Below are positions 26,001 through 36,753 of a DNA stretch of 64,000 nt, in pieces. A model generated the notes under the pieces. That model was given only the letters and a program-made list of their open reading frames with translations. It was not told the DNA's origin and made no database searches. The stretch's first letter is position 1; the number at the start of each line of letters is the position of its first letter. The stretch spans positions 1 through 64,000 of the forward strand of contig VCJN01001379.1 in assembly GCA_006384855.1 (NCBI GenBank), read 5' to 3'. Both the position numbers and the translations under genes were made by a program. This DNA comes from Tetraselmis striata (taxonomy: Eukaryota > Chlorophyta > Chlorodendrophyceae > Chlorodendrales > Chlorodendraceae).

Positions 26001-29000
26001 TCGTTTCATTGGGCGCGACGGGACCTCCATTCAAAAGAGTAATTCCTATGCTTTAATCGGCCAATACGCGGAGGCTGGACGGCTCACCATGGACTTCCAC
26101 CTGGATCTCGCCCGTGAGCTTGCGGAGAAACTCCGAGTCTTCTGCGGCTCCGGTTTTTGGGTACGCGAATGCATCCGGCAGGCGCAGCTCAATGGTCACC
26201 TGGAAGGGTGCCGCGTAGGGCAGGCTATCCCCGTCATATGTGACCCCTTGGATCTCAGGCGTGTAGTCGGAGTGTAGCGCAAACAACGGCTCCTCTAGCA
26301 TTGCGGCGGCTCCGCTTGGAAGCGACACGCTGGCAGGACCCCACTGGTTCGCCCCATCAGCAGCACAGCAGGCGGTTGTGCACACCAACTGAGTGCCATT
26401 GGACGCAGCAGGATCGAGCTGACAGGCCACCCGGCCAACCTTGACCGCACCGCTGAACAGGCTACCAAAGTTAGCGCCTGCCACGGTAAGCTGTGTGCCT
26501 CCATACAAACTGCCGCGTGTCGCTGACAGCTCGGTAATCTGTGCCGTGTACTCCAGTGTCAGTGCATTGATAGACCTGCCAGCATCACGGCGTGAGACGC
26601 TCAACTCGTAGGCGCCCGCGGCAAGCTGTGGCAGCGCGCATAGCAGATGATCTTGCCCGCTGTCACTGGTTGTCGACAATTCCGCAGTATCCAGGAGCTT
26701 GCAAGCCGCGACGAAGGCTGCATCCTCCTGGTCATCACCCGAGGCGCCGACGTTCACAGACGCTGTGGGGATGCTGATGTCGGCCTGCACAACAAGGCCA
26801 AAGAGAGAGAGCAGTTGTCAGGTGGACGGTGAATCATCCTTGAGTAATGATGATGTTATGCCATCTCCACAGCCAATAGAAAGGTCACTATGCCGTTTAT
26901 CATTCATCACTAGCGACTTCCTGTGCTGATGAAGCGGCAGGAACAAAGAGCTAGCTCTGAGTGGAGAACGGCAGAGAGAAGAGCAGGAAGATGCGGGGAT
27001 GGCGGGCCGCATTACCTGGACATCCGGTGACTGCAGCCCATAGCCTATCACGTGGAGATGGCCACCTCCCTCAACAGCACCGCCATCCACCACCGCTGCC
27101 TCCAGCAGAATTGGGGTTGCAAACGTTGAGAGAAGCACTGCACAGTGATTTCCCTAAAGCGCAGGCAGCAGCACAGCGGCAATCAACACCACGATTACCA
27201 CCACTGAGCATTTTGCCGGGAACGGTCCCTGCTGCTGAGGCTGCCTCGGAGAGAGAAAGAGAACAATAATCAGTCAGAATATCACGACAACATCACGATG
27301 AATGCAGTCAGCACACTATTCTTTGGCGTCAAGCATGAGCGTTGTGGCAACTTCTGTGGTGGCTGTAATAATGCAAATTCAGCCCCATGCGTCAAACCAT
27401 GTCGAGGGACGGAGGCGCCCGTCTGGACACTATGCATTCCAATAAGCCTTGGCCATTGTTCGACCAAGGTACGAAGCTCCATGAAGGCAGCCTCACCTCT
27501 GTCTCAAGCAGGGTGTTTTCAGTGGTATTGCCATGCAATGCTGCAGCAATGATCGGGACTGCTTCTGGTAGCCGGCCAGGGGGGGGGGGGGGGGGGGGGG
27601 CAGCAGTCGGAGGCGCTGTTCAGCTTAGCATGTTGCATTGTGGGCTGGTCTGGCAGTACTTTGACATTGTGGAAATCGTCCAAGTTTAAGCAGGCGCAAG
27701 CAGTAGGGTGCTCACCCTCTTGTGCTAAGCCTCGGTATGCCTGGACATCATGGGAGGAGACGGGGCAGCCGGGGATTGCGTGCAGGCCCGCCACCTCTGC
27801 CTGCACCGTTGCCGGCTGCCCGGGCCGCAGAGCAAACAGACTGCTGGCGGGCACAGGTGCTGCGAGGCTGGCATTTCCAGTCACCATTGAGGAGGGTAAT
27901 GCCCAGTGCAAGGCAATGCCGGCCTTGCCGCGGTCTTCCAGCGCCTGCAGCCGAATGTGGTGAAAGCCCGCAGACAGCGCCACACTTCCCGCCGGATCAC
28001 TGCCCGTCTGCTCAGTGCCAGGAGCGCCGTCAAGCACCAGCATGTGGTCCAGCCAGAGGCGCCCCGCAACATCAGCAGCCTCAAGCTCAAATGCGTAGGT
28101 GCCGTTCTCTGGAGCGAGCAGCCATCCATGCAGGTCGGCGAGGAAAGCCATCGCTGGGCACTCCCTGTTGCGTCATACCAAGAGTATGCTCAGAGTGCAT
28201 GGACTGGCAAATCCGTATCTACTGGAGGGCGTACTTGGGGCATGCCATACATCATGGGTTCCTCTGTACTGAAATGACGGTGAGCAGTCGTACCTCCGCT
28301 GGAGCCCCCCAGCCCCAATCCAAGGCCAGGTGATCCTTGAACACAGTGCTGCTCGAGTGTAAAGGCGCTGGCAGTGCCGCTGGCGCCGCGTCCAACCCGT
28401 CCTCCGCCCAGCTGCCCGCCTCGTAGAACTCCACCTTCAGTCGTCCCAGCTGGCGGTAGCATGGAGATGAGCGTGTTAGTGCTAGGAGACTTACCTGCTT
28501 CCCACCGGATGCATAAACTCATAGGAGAGCATCAGGCAGGGCCTTACCACAGAAGACGGGGTGCATGTGAGGGAGGTCTGCTCCACAGCGGTGATCTTAC
28601 ACGGGAGGCCGCCAACTCGGACGGCGCTGTCAACGTCAATGTCAGGCGCCCCCCCCTTGCCGGCCGTGAACCACGGTGCGCCTGTGGTGGACAGGGTGAG
28701 CGATGCGCCTCCCGCCACGCTGAGGTGCGTTGCGGACAGGGTGGCAATGGAGGGTACATAGGACAACCCGGCCTCGACCCAACCGACGGAGCCTGTCGCG
28801 TCGCGGAAGGCCACTCGGTACCGGCCTGCTGAGAGCGGTGGTGCGGCGCAGATCAGCTGTTCAGCGGAAATGGACGACACCTCGCAGGGCTGCCCGCCTA
28901 CCGTCACGCCTGTGGCGCCAGCCAGCCCGCTTCCAAACAGCGTGATGGCAGCAGGCAGCTGCGTAATGACTTCAGGATCGATGGTGTGGACGCGGGCCGT

Positions 29001-32000
29001 TGCCTGCGTCGGTGTAGGCAAAGGAGCACGGGGCTGACCCAGCGCACGACGCGCGTGGACCGGGCTGACGGCCACCAGCGCCAAGAAGGCAGCGCAGGCG
29101 AGCGGTGTCGGACAGCCCGGCATTGCAGAGCGTAACCACCACCTCACCCGCCTCCGTGGGCTGAAGCTCGCAGCTGCCAGGCCTGTCCATGCCAACAGAG
29201 GACACACACTCTCAGCAGGCGCATTGCTGGAATTTGGGAGATCATTCGGTCATTCATGGGCGTATGCCATGTCAGGCACCACAGAGAGGCTGGGGTTTGG
29301 GTTGAGCAGGCGCGTTTAGAGCACGTGATAACCAAAGAATGGATGGAACCATAGTTACCCCTTCCCCCTAATTCTCTCCTTGAAAGCGGTGCAATTGTAC
29401 TCACAGAAAGGCTTTCGCGTTGCCTGAGCAATGAGGGCGAGTTGTGCAGATGACGTGGTTCTCCGCAGCGGAAGTTAACGTCACAGGGTAGCAGACCAGC
29501 CGGGAAGCTGGTGGAGACAGGCACGCGCAGAAACACCGCGTTCTCGCCCGCCTCGCGGCTGAACCCGGCGCCAGAGATGGTGAGGGGGGTGCCGCCTGCC
29601 ATGGAGCCGGAGGTTGGGTGCACCCCGTCCACACGCAGGACCACGGTGAGGACTGACTCGGCGACCAGCTGAGTACCAGAGGGTGTGGTGACGAGCAGCC
29701 TAACAGTCCCAGGGGGAAGCCTGCCGACTGTGCAGCTCAACTTTGTCAGCTCTGTGATGTCGGCATGCGCAATGCACTCAAACGCGTCCTCCTCGTGAGT
29801 TGCCAGCGAGAACGCCATGGCCTTGGCGTCAGCGAGGAGGAGCAAATGGATGCTTGCAATCCCATCGGCCTGCAACAAGAGTGACGACGCAGGTAAGACA
29901 TGGTGTCAGTCTCCACAGCGAGTGAACAATCAAGAGGAGCTGCTACGTGCGGGCTCTCACAGGAGTGGGTGTTCCTGAATAATATGCGCTGCCCCTTCAG
30001 TTTGACAGTCAATGTGCGGGGGAGGAGGCGGGATATAGACAGAAAAGATGCAGGTGCGCAGACATTTGTTGGCAAAACGACGGATATCAGCACGGATTAT
30101 TGGCGCCGTGCAATCCTCACTCAAAAGTGATATGAATCTGCAGGGGACTTATTGTCGGAGCCGCAAATGACATGCTGCACAATCAGCGCTGGGAGGGGCG
30201 TACCCGGAGGTTCCCGCCAAGCTGCAACTCCAGAGTGCCCCCTGCACTGGGCAGCTCTGCGGGCTGCACCGCGAGGATCGCAGGCGCCTGCCCATCTGCC
30301 TCCTCCACCACCTCCACGGCATCCGCCACAGCCACGCGCTCTCCCTGCCCAGCCTCTGCCGCCACCTCCACCACCAGCTGCAGCGGCTCGGGGAGTGCAG
30401 CTGTCACAGTCATCACACAGCTGAGGCGGTTCACCTCACAAGGTGGCACCACCTCGCAGGCGATTCCGCCAAGCGTGACAATGTTCTTGTTGCACTGGGC
30501 GCCGTCAAAGCCTGTACCCACAATCTTAAGGATCGTAGCGGAGCCTGCAATGTGGTAAAAAAGCACCATGCGCCGGTTATTCTGCAGACTGGGACACATA
30601 CGGGACTGCATACCTGCTAAGACTGTTCAAGCATACACTAACTGCACGCTGCCATACATATCATATGTACTAGTAGTGCTGCCATACCGACCAATAACAT
30701 CAGCAAGAGTGCAGCGTTGGTCTACGCACCGCCTGACACGGAGATGACCTGCGGGCTGATTCCCCTCACATCCAGCACGCTCAGGGTGAACTCCACCGGA
30801 GCACCAAGCGGCTGTGCCGCCAGGCCAGCGCCAGCAACGGTGAGTTGCACTGGGTGGCTGCCCGCTGTGCCAGCGCCCTCCTGTACCTCGCACTCTAGTG
30901 CTGTCTCGGAGGCAGACGTCACGCGACACTCTGCGCCTCCAATGGACACACTATTGAGCTCCGGCTTGGCGCCAAAGCCACTGCCTGAGAACAGAAGAGG
31001 CCGGACACGTTAGAGTGGCAAGCATCCGGGGGATATCCCACACCGACAGACTGTACTACCTCTGCAGGCTGGAAACCATTCATATTAATAATGATGGCGC
31101 AATGAAACAGCAAAGCACTGGAAGAGTACCCACCTGTCAGTGACACCATCTCCCCAGCCTTCCCTTGTATTGGGCTTGCAGAAGCCAAACGCGGCGTGAG
31201 CTCCTCGAGGTAGGTCCACACGCAGCCGCTTCCTCCGCTAGCCTCACATACTCCGAGCGCACCGCCCACCCAGACCTCCATGTTATTAGGCTCGGAGATT
31301 GGTTGGTGAAGGAAGTCGCCGGCGATGGGGCGCGAGCTCCAAGTCTTGGCGCCGTCCTGCCAGGTCTCGATGGTAGCCTGTGCGTTTGTGCCGGCAAATC
31401 CGGTTGCATCCAGCACCATCTGCGGCATGTCTCCAAAATGGTCAAGCGGATCCAGTACCAGCTCCCAGTGTAGCTCTCCCTCGCCAAGATCACCCCATAC
31501 ATTGACATGCTTGCAGGAGACGCCCGCCAGGTCGCGCATCAGGGTCTTGACCTATCGCAGCGCGGTCCACAGGAGAGGAGAAGATCTCAACACTCAGCCA
31601 AATGCTGAATAGTGATAGATATTGCAATCACGCCGTCTCACCGAGGTATACACAAGAGTAGGGAGGGGAGGGGGGACTCCAAGGCCGGCCATACCTGGAG
31701 TGCTGATGAGGAAATGGGAATGGTGGCAGAGCGACTGGTGAAGGGGGCGGACATCTGAACAGCGCCGCCAAACGCATCGGTTTGCTCGGCAACAACCGCA
31801 GCCCCGGCGGCCGCAGAGAGCTGAGGTTGCCCATCCACGGTGCCAAGCCCGACAACGGGTGCCAACCTCGCACCCAGCTGCGGCAGCGAAAACGCCGTTT
31901 CGGCTGGGAGCATGGGAAATTCGATCAGGTACTCCATGCCAGGAAGCCCTTCCAGGAGCTCGCTTGCGGGTCGGGCTATGACGGAGAGCTCCAAGTTGCC

Positions 32001-33786
32001 AAGCTGCTCAGAAGACAGCTCAGCCAGTAGTTCCTCCACCTTGTCCTTCACATCCTCTGTGCTATCCCCGGCACTCAACAAGACGAACATGCCTGGCATT
32101 GCAAGCGGAAAGACTTCAAAGGCTGCCGCTGGTAGACCCATGCCCGCCTCAACTGTGGACACAGTCGCTGTAACTGCCGACGGCACTGCGCCAACAAGCC
32201 CACCGGAACCGCACCAGCCGACCTCATTTACGAAGTCCGCTCCGTCACCCGATTTTCCAGCGTCTGCTTGTTGCAGCCGCCGTCTCCGCGTGCCACCACC
32301 GCCGCCGCCGGTATCTTCACCTTTAATCGTCGCAGCGTTTGGGGACGACATTGTTGGGATTGCAACTTCTGGTGTCTCCGTAGTTTTCCCTGGCGTTGGC
32401 GAGGCGGACAAAGGCGTTGCTGTTGTGGGCAGCACCTCCATTGTTGATGGCGGCACGGTGGAGCGTGGAGGCGTTTGGGGCGGCGTCCCTGGAACGGAAT
32501 CAGTCGCCAAATGAACCACAACGGCGGGAGCCATGTGCACCTGTGTGGAGGGGCTCACGGTGATTGTCCAACTGGCTCGGCCCTCTGCGGGCATGCAGCT
32601 AGCCTCCACGTGTACGTTCACCGCCAAAAGAGCGCTCATCTCACGTGACAGGACATCTGGGGTTGCAGCCAGGGGAACATTTGTAGCCAGCTGTGGCGAG
32701 AATGATATCCTGACTGTGAGGGCGAGACTGTCCAGTGCTTGAGGGTCCTCTGATGTGAAGTCAATGCGGTAGACCGATGCCACTGCGCAATGCCGTAATA
32801 CGGGTAGGGGGGCTCAGAAGGCCGCACGTTTACGATACTGTGCAGTACATGGTCTTCGGCAGGGGGCAGGCTGGGCGCCTGTGGGGCTGCGCACCAGGCG
32901 TGGGGTAGTGCAGCCGCACTGCCTGCTGCATGCCGTGCATTTCCGCCATGAGCGCAATGTGTTGGATCTCTGGCGTGGCATCCAGCCTAGGAATAGACGT
33001 GGGCATTGTGACAGCCACTTGCAGATGCTCAGATCCTTTGTTCTGCAAACAAGCAGAGTTTTCGATAGATCCGGGCGGTCAGACAGGCCACCGAGTGTAA
33101 GCGCTGGGACTATGCTGGGGCTATTGCTGTCTACAACTTGCCGGGCGCCAGCATTGATTTGTAACAGGGAGGGGTACCTCGTAGCGCGCTGCATGGAGCA
33201 GCACCGGCTGACCCGCTTCCAGCTGCACCTGTGGGGACCGCTGAGTGTCCTTCTTCCACCAATCGCCATATGGACTGTAGTCTGTGCTGACCAGGAGGAC
33301 CGTCTCTGTATTGCCGGTGGAGCTGCATAATTTGACACCAGGGGTCCCATCCTGAGTCACTGTGACTATCATGATAATGCGATACTCGCAACTGAACGCT
33401 ACTTGTAGGTGTGATGATTGCATGTGGCATGGTGGTGAAAGAGGAGCTCGGGGGAAACACGGAATCGTCTTCCTGGCAAACACAGCAAGTCGCAGATGGG
33501 TTCAAGTACCTGTTTTTGTAAGCTGCCCAAAGGACAGCGTCGTCATCGGAGTTCACCCAAAACTCGTACGCTCCGTTGACGGGCGGTATGAAAAACGTGC
33601 GCAGCGTGTCAACAAAGTAGTCGTCCTGTGTAGGTTTTCAGCAGGAGTCAGACGAGGAGAATCAGGCACGGAATTGATAGTCCTACATGAGGATAGGTGA
33701 GGGATGTAGTCGTCTGCGACAAGCTTCTGACACTTCTTTCACTACCGATATGCCGCCGTTTCCAAAATACTCAGATACAGATATCG

Positions 33787-33843
<57 letters not shown>

Positions 33844-36753
33844 CAGAAAAGGGGGGGGGGGGCACCAAGCAAGAGGAATATGGCATGCTGCTTGGGTGGG
33901 CAAGAGCATAGCTCCGTCAACAGGTAGAGTAGCTGGGCTGAGAGGCATTGCTATACCCGTCGTTACTTTGCAGGATATGTCCTAACTAGCGCGTAGATGG
34001 CGATTATTTTGAAACGGCAGTGCCTGGCCGTGTTTAAATTTTCACCCTTCTAGCGTATGAACATAACAATACAAATCCGCGCTTGGAATAAACCTTTGGA
34101 TTACTCAAGTCCTTGTGCTACTGGCTAGTGGCTAGTGGTAGTGGTAGTGGTACTGTCTGGTATCACATTGGTACCACCCCTCAATACTGCCTGGTCGCAG
34201 CATGCCGCGTGCCTGAGGATAATAGGCACGTAGCAGTAATTATTAACGAAGTAATCATTAATGTGTAATCTTATTGTTGTGTATCGGTACGCACTCCTGC
34301 ATCCTTAATTGATTTCAAACGATTCATGTGTCTGTTTTCGTAATATATGGGCAATACAAAGTTTAAAAAGTGTACTTAGTGCTATCCTGAATCGATTCAA
34401 AATGCGACTCAAATATACCTGTCAGATTTCTTTCAAGAAATGGCAAATTATCAAGACATTTTCTATTCTATTCCTCTTTATTGGAATTACCGCACTTGCA
34501 CATCATACTGGTTAGTTAGCCCAGTTGTGTCTGGAGGAGGTTTGATGGCCTGAGTGGGCCTGAGCGAAGAAAACATCAAATGATACTGTGCAGAGAATTT
34601 GAAGGCCGCTGACCTGGGGGTGCCGAGGGGCATGAAAGTCGGACTCCACAAGCTCAGTGTCATTTGCAGAAGAGAACTCCCAGCCAATGGTGTCGCTGAG
34701 CCCGTCACGTCCTGGGTTGCTCTGATTGAACCACACAGCATATTGAAGCCCACGGCCTCCGGGATACATACTCTCAAAGGCGTTCCTCAGCAATCCGCCA
34801 GGGCCGATGTCATCCTCTACGGTCGAAGCTGCCCCCGTACTGGGAGGCTGAGGACTGGCCATGGGCTCCGTCAGGCAGGTTAAATGGGTGCCATTGCTTG
34901 TCTGCAAAATACACCTAGGAACCACATAGCAATTGGTGGTGGGGGGGTGGGGGGGGGGGTGGGGGGAGGGGGCTGATGAGCACCTTCCCACATCGCCTCG
35001 GACAAGGGCATAACGTGTTCAATTAACCCAACCAGAAATTGGATGCAATGGCTCATGCCAGTCAGTCAGACACTTAGGAAACAATGACATGTCTCGACGT
35101 TCGATATGCATCAGGAAGTACCGCGGAATCACTGCATGTGCTGAAAAGCATAAGCCGCAGCTGATGGTTGTTTGTAGGACTGCGGCCTCACCTGGAGCCC
35201 CCTGGCAGCCGAATGTCCACAATGCCGGCAGCAACATCAATGCTGTCATCTCTTTTTCCCACTGTTGGGAACCCGCTGCCGGTCAATGTCACAGGAGTGC
35301 CGCCGGCCTGGCTACCAGCCGATGGCAACAGGGTTTCCACCACGGGATGCACCTGCCCATGCGGCAGTCAAGCATGCATTGCTGAGTGCAAGAGCATCAA
35401 CGTCTCCCGCGATCCCATGGTAGCTGTACCATTGCAGTTGCACTAATGTATCAATTCCGAATCAGAGCAGATCCAGCCCAACAGCAAAGGAGGCGGCACC
35501 TGCAAGTCAAAAGCAACACCAGAGGCATCTGCCACACGGTTCTTCACTGCAGCATATCCTATGCCACATGAAACAGCGACATGGCGTCAGCCGGCACGTT
35601 GTTCTGCCTCCTAGCATCCAGCATCAGATACATCATGCCCAGAAGCACGTGTGAAAGCAATGGGAGACAGTCAGACAAGGAACGGGATAGAGGCGGCATG
35701 CCGCTCAGGGCACTCACCGCCCCCGGCCCACTCTGATGTGGGCGCAAACTCCACAGTCAGGTTGTAGTTCCCGGCCTGTCCGACCTCAATGTCGACGCTG
35801 CTGTCCGGACTTGGCAGCAGACATGCAAGGTAGAAGCGGTCTCCCTCGCGGCGCATCGTATCCTCGCCGCCCTCAGGGTCAAGCAAACAGTACTGGGAGC
35901 CGAGACTTATTGCGCCCACAGCCTTGCTGGCGTCCCATGATTCAAACAGACCGTGATGCGGCCCCCACAGTAGTAGCTCCTGCCCGGGGCGCGCTGACCG
36001 TGGGGATATGCCCTCGACAGCTGCACACCACACCACACGCACCAACAACACTCGTCAGTGCCCCCTGAACACCATCCACTTGTGCCTTCATGCCGGCAGC
36101 ATCGCTGGTATCAGTGAGACACTCACCGGGGCTCGCCCACTCGGCGTAGGTAAAGCAGCAATGCTGGGCGGCCACCCCACCAGCGACCACCTGCACTGGG
36201 AGGCTGTTGTCCGTCTCCACTGCCGGTGTGAGGCATGTGATCTGCACAGCGCAGCGTTTCAGCATGCTAGCCGCAAAGGTTACCTACTTACGCCATGCAT
36301 TCCGACAGCCAGCCCCATCTGGCGCATCGCTGTACCCCTTCTGATATATGTGGCTGACGAGGAGAGCTCGCACCATGTACGCCGTGGAGTAATAGTCCAG
36401 CACCTCGCATGCATGTGGGCCGAGATGTACGACATTCTGGCCGGTGTAGGAGTCGCCGGAGAAGCCTGAGCCAAAGATAGTGAGCCTGCAAGCCAGACAG
36501 CCCAATGCGTGAGGCATGCAAGAGGGTTAGAGAGGAGCGCAAATACCGTCCGTATGCTGGAAGTCGTCCATGTCTGCGGACGTAGAGCATGCAGCACCGG
36601 GTTGTCTTGCCAGGCTCACCTGGTGCCACCTGCTGTTCCACCTTGCTCAGGGAAGATACTCTCTATGTGGATGCTGGTGGTCCTAGTGCACAGCACCAGC
36701 AGGCAGCACGTAGCCGCCCATGCCCGTGCCCATGCGCCCGTGGGCGCATCCAT
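12190..36753 (-). CDS. PKHD1L1-like: Fibrocystin-L-like giant receptor (PKHD1L1-like), many exons
   Basis: A single-pass membrane protein with a huge extracellular part, spanning 24.6 kb and dozens of exons. Start ATG at 36,751-36,753, stop TAG at 12,190-12,192. Order from the N-terminus: signal peptide; IPT/TIG domains; PA14; a PKHD1L1-type linker; IPT repeats; a second PA14; IPT repeats; G8; a parallel beta-helix with the hallmark RYPLHFHMHGD...AIHSTFNRALTLHGSH; a second G8 and beta-helix; a transmembrane helix; a cytoplasmic tail. This is the domain order of PKHD1L1 in animals, with beta-helix relatives in CEMIP/TMEM2. In animals, relatives act at cilia, stereocilia or the cell surface; the algal role is unknown. 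The first exon joins were checked: 36,620-36,753, 36,374-36,485, 36,127-36,241 and 35,718-36,020 splice in frame. The complete exon set is not resolved here. Confidence 0.92.
14242..15433 (-). CDS. Fibrocystin-like juxtamembrane and transmembrane exons
   Basis: Exon about 15,085-15,430 encodes VVNYFEINRRYLWLDGVGRL and the family motif LDEFFQDGFVENVAALLGIE. Exon 14,242 to about 14,955 encodes VVVDIEVAEDPAVLDAPLPE, an acidic stalk, then one strongly hydrophobic helix (VVIVTVVAAVAVALLCVAAG) followed at once by MHRRRKQ, a stop-transfer signal. This places the N-terminal side outside and the rest in the cytoplasm. The exon ends in phase 2 at donor GTAGGA (14,236-14,241). Confidence 0.9.
15620..18800 (-). 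CDS. Fibrocystin-like second beta-helix region
   Basis: Exons at 18,450-18,700 (GAEVGLLDSNVVIESADGEY), 17,685-18,020 (GMHDAHGMHFASGESVVRAN), 17,250-17,660 (VGSPLGMEECRIGHGPEAAT, WRNWDFGVLAGLEGIATSVL), 16,445-16,960 (SRVSYAGGPTYGLVSATFAT, GTTFADFYGVLDECGEGTFA, FESITLERVATGAGGLLKLH), 16,030-16,410 (YLVLPQDLDGSLFGSLPGAA) and about 15,625-15,800 (CFGYTCQKRLSTYWATVAAN). The repeated short strands with N-x-x and G turns are parallel beta-helix rungs. Exon limits approximate. Confidence 0.82.
18880..20060 (-). CDS. Fibrocystin-like second G8 domain
   Basis: About 19,800-20,020 encodes LLWSDASTWSEAGVDFPDQD, GIDVVIPAGWDVVLDTNTPR and LNRLTIAG, a textbook G8. Exons at about 19,560-19,640 (NLTFGRMDLELHAVAVAVGW) and 19,190-19,435 (NKDSPTLAVNNEVVPGAKVL, SIELHGAPHVRRWTRL) continue it. 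About 18,890-19,030 encodes GSRLVITSSSYNPDQAEVAI, the post-G8 segment also seen after G8-1. Confidence 0.88.
20200..22450 (-). CDS. Fibrocystin-like segment between beta-helix 1 and G8-2
   Basis: Exons include 22,150-22,430 (AAIGALIVWNSTVDG), 21,300-21,670 (FVALEHCGKCKTFQGGQTAF, GIFLDMDGSLLGG), 21,010-21,200 (ELVFRRTMLNGHKPKALAFR), about 20,640-20,780 (GFILQESEEMGLADFLLYST) and 20,240-20,400. The G-I-x-L-D-x-D-G-S-L motif and the E-L-x-F-R-R block are PKHD1L1 features that come before the second G8. Exon limits approximate. Confidence 0.78.
21740..22145 (-). other. AT-rich intron
   Basis: About 400 bp of AT-rich DNA inside an otherwise GC-rich gene, with no reading frame continuous with the neighbouring exons. 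It looks like a longer intron and could hide an old insertion, but I find no terminal repeats. Confidence 0.5.
22590..24075 (-). CDS. Fibrocystin-like first beta-helix (PbH1) domain
   Basis: Exon about 23,410-24,065 is the clearest block of the gene. It encodes VDVALIESIAADGAGRALLS, then LGRYPLHFHMHGDATGSYVS, CAIHSTFNRALTLHGSHNVA and HAFFVEDGVETGNVLEGNLG. These residues are nearly invariant in fibrocystin, CEMIP and TMEM2. Following exons at about 22,900-23,150 (CPKFTALAVFLNNVAHSNLL) and 22,590-22,770 (VGLVQFQNFTVADCGGGPFA) add further parallel beta-helix rungs. Confidence 0.92.
24180..25040 (-). CDS. Fibrocystin-like first G8 domain
   Basis: About 24,625-25,040 encodes DAWSAGSTWGGGLPPFEGDS, VVVPANTTILLDVSPPRLGA and LVLEGTLQLDPEASELRLDA. 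This is the G8 pattern: W-S...W-x-G-G...P...V-x-I/V-P-x...L-D...L-x-x-L-x-I-x-G-x-L. After donor GTATGAGCC, with its poly-C tract just inside the intron, the next exon (about 24,190-24,470) continues HITITLHGG and the conserved GRLALFGQRKRPSWAQL. G8 domains occur in PKHD1, PKHD1L1, CEMIP and TMEM2 and precede the beta-helix. Confidence 0.9.
25030..27140 (-). CDS. Fibrocystin-like IPT/TIG domains preceding the G8 module
   Basis: Exons at about 27,000-27,130 (VEGGGHLHVIGYGLQSPDVQ) and 26,060-26,790 (ITELSATRGSLYGGTQLTVA, CQLDPAASNGTQLVCTTACC, YTPEIQGVTYDGDSLPYAAP). Two further exons lie at about 25,740-25,930 (LTCEMAPLPGGDYTVRSTLD) and 25,200-25,560 (SLAGGLPITVSGYGFATSAG, MQPLWGSSAGGTPVTLALSN). 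The repeated GGT...V/I-x-G-x-x-F pattern marks several IPT units. A 20-G run at 25,594-25,613 lies in the intron between the last two. Confidence 0.82.
27730..28450 (-). CDS. Fibrocystin-like second PA14 domain
   Basis: An exon around 28,290-28,440 encodes LKVEFYEAGSWAEDG, and one around 27,740-28,150 encodes ADLHGWLLAPENGTYAFELE, DVAGRLWLDHMLVLDG and GFHHIRLQALEDRGKAGIAL. The G-x-Y-x-F and W-L-D-x-x-x-V-L-D-G signatures identify PA14. Animal PKHD1L1 is normally described with one PA14, so a second one separated by an IPT array is notable. Downstream intron 27,519-27,730 has a 22-G run (27,579-27,600). Confidence 0.85.
28450..31550 (-). CDS. Fibrocystin-like central IPT/TIG array
   Basis: About 31,140-31,540 encodes MRDLAGVSCKHVNVWGDLGE and PMVLDATGFAGTNAQATIET-type sequence typical of PKHD1L1 after PA14, then SASPIQGKAGEMVSLTG, the start of an IPT domain. 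Further IPT units follow: LNSVSIGGAECRVTSASETA (about 30,720-30,985), SATILKIVGTGFDGAQCNKN with CVMTVTAALPEPLQL (30,190-30,560), VHPTSGSMAGGTPLTISGAG (29,400-29,870) and two more at 28,560-29,160 (ITLFGSGLAGATGVTVGGQP and LTLSTTGAPWFTAG). Each shows the paired-Cys, GGT and G-x-G-F spacing expected. Exon edges approximate. Confidence 0.85.
31695..33048 (-). CDS. Fibrocystin-like linker with long Thr/Pro-rich exon
   Basis: About 32,880-33,040 encodes EIQHIALMAEMHGMQQAVRL. The following exon (about 31,695-32,782, 1.09 kb) begins SVYRIDFTSEDPQALDSLAL, a PKHD1L1-type segment. It contains a Thr/Pro-rich, mucin-like stretch near residues 90-150, then a Gly run and the tetrabasic motif TRRRRLQQADAG, then a folded-looking portion (ELLAELSSEQLGNLELSVIA). 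Such a long insertion is unusual next to the otherwise compact domain exons. The donor GTATGG at 31,689-31,694 closes the exon. Confidence 0.75.
33178..34901 (-). CDS. Fibrocystin-like PA14 domain 1 and flanks
   Basis: Exon 34,614-34,901 carries YPGGRGLQYAVWFN, the lead-in typical of PA14 domains in this family. After a long intron, about 33,490-33,630 encodes FFIPPVNGAYEFWVNSDDDA, the diagnostic PA14 strand pair. About 33,178-33,370 encodes STDYSPYGDWWKKD and VQLEAGQPVLLHAARYE. PA14 is a beta-barrel ligand- or sugar-binding module. Exon edges in the 33 kb part are approximate. Confidence 0.82.
33640..34613 (-). other. Long intron with (GA)n microsatellite
   Basis: Non-coding stretch between the two halves of PA14-1. 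It holds a GA-dinucleotide run at 33,790-33,837, a 12-G run at 33,851-33,862 and about 600 bp of AT-richer sequence (33,960-34,510) with GTGGTA-type short repeats near 34,130. No mobile element recognised. Confidence 0.6.
35192..36753 (-). CDS. Fibrocystin-like N-terminus: signal peptide and first IPT/TIG domains
   Basis: Exon 1 encodes MDAPTGAWARAW, then a hydrophobic segment (AATCCLLVLCT) typical of a signal peptide, and the first IPT strand IESIFPEQGGTAGGTR. It splices to LTIFGSGFSGDSYTG, the canonical second IPT strand. Exon 3 supplies ITCLTPAVETDNSLPVQV. A second domain starts VEGISPRSARPGQELLLWGP (35,718-36,020). A small exon near 35,497-35,545 (ADASGVAFDLQ) leads to a third, VETLLPSAGSQAGGTPVTLT (35,192-35,352). 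Donors are GTGAGC, GTGCGA and GTGAGT types. IPT domains are immunoglobulin-like folds used for extracellular contacts. Confidence 0.9.

Noticed and set aside
30183..30611. Plus-strand Pro/Ser-rich ORFs opposite the fibrocystin-like exons
   Set aside because: They are antisense shadows of IPT exons. The minus frame has the family motifs.
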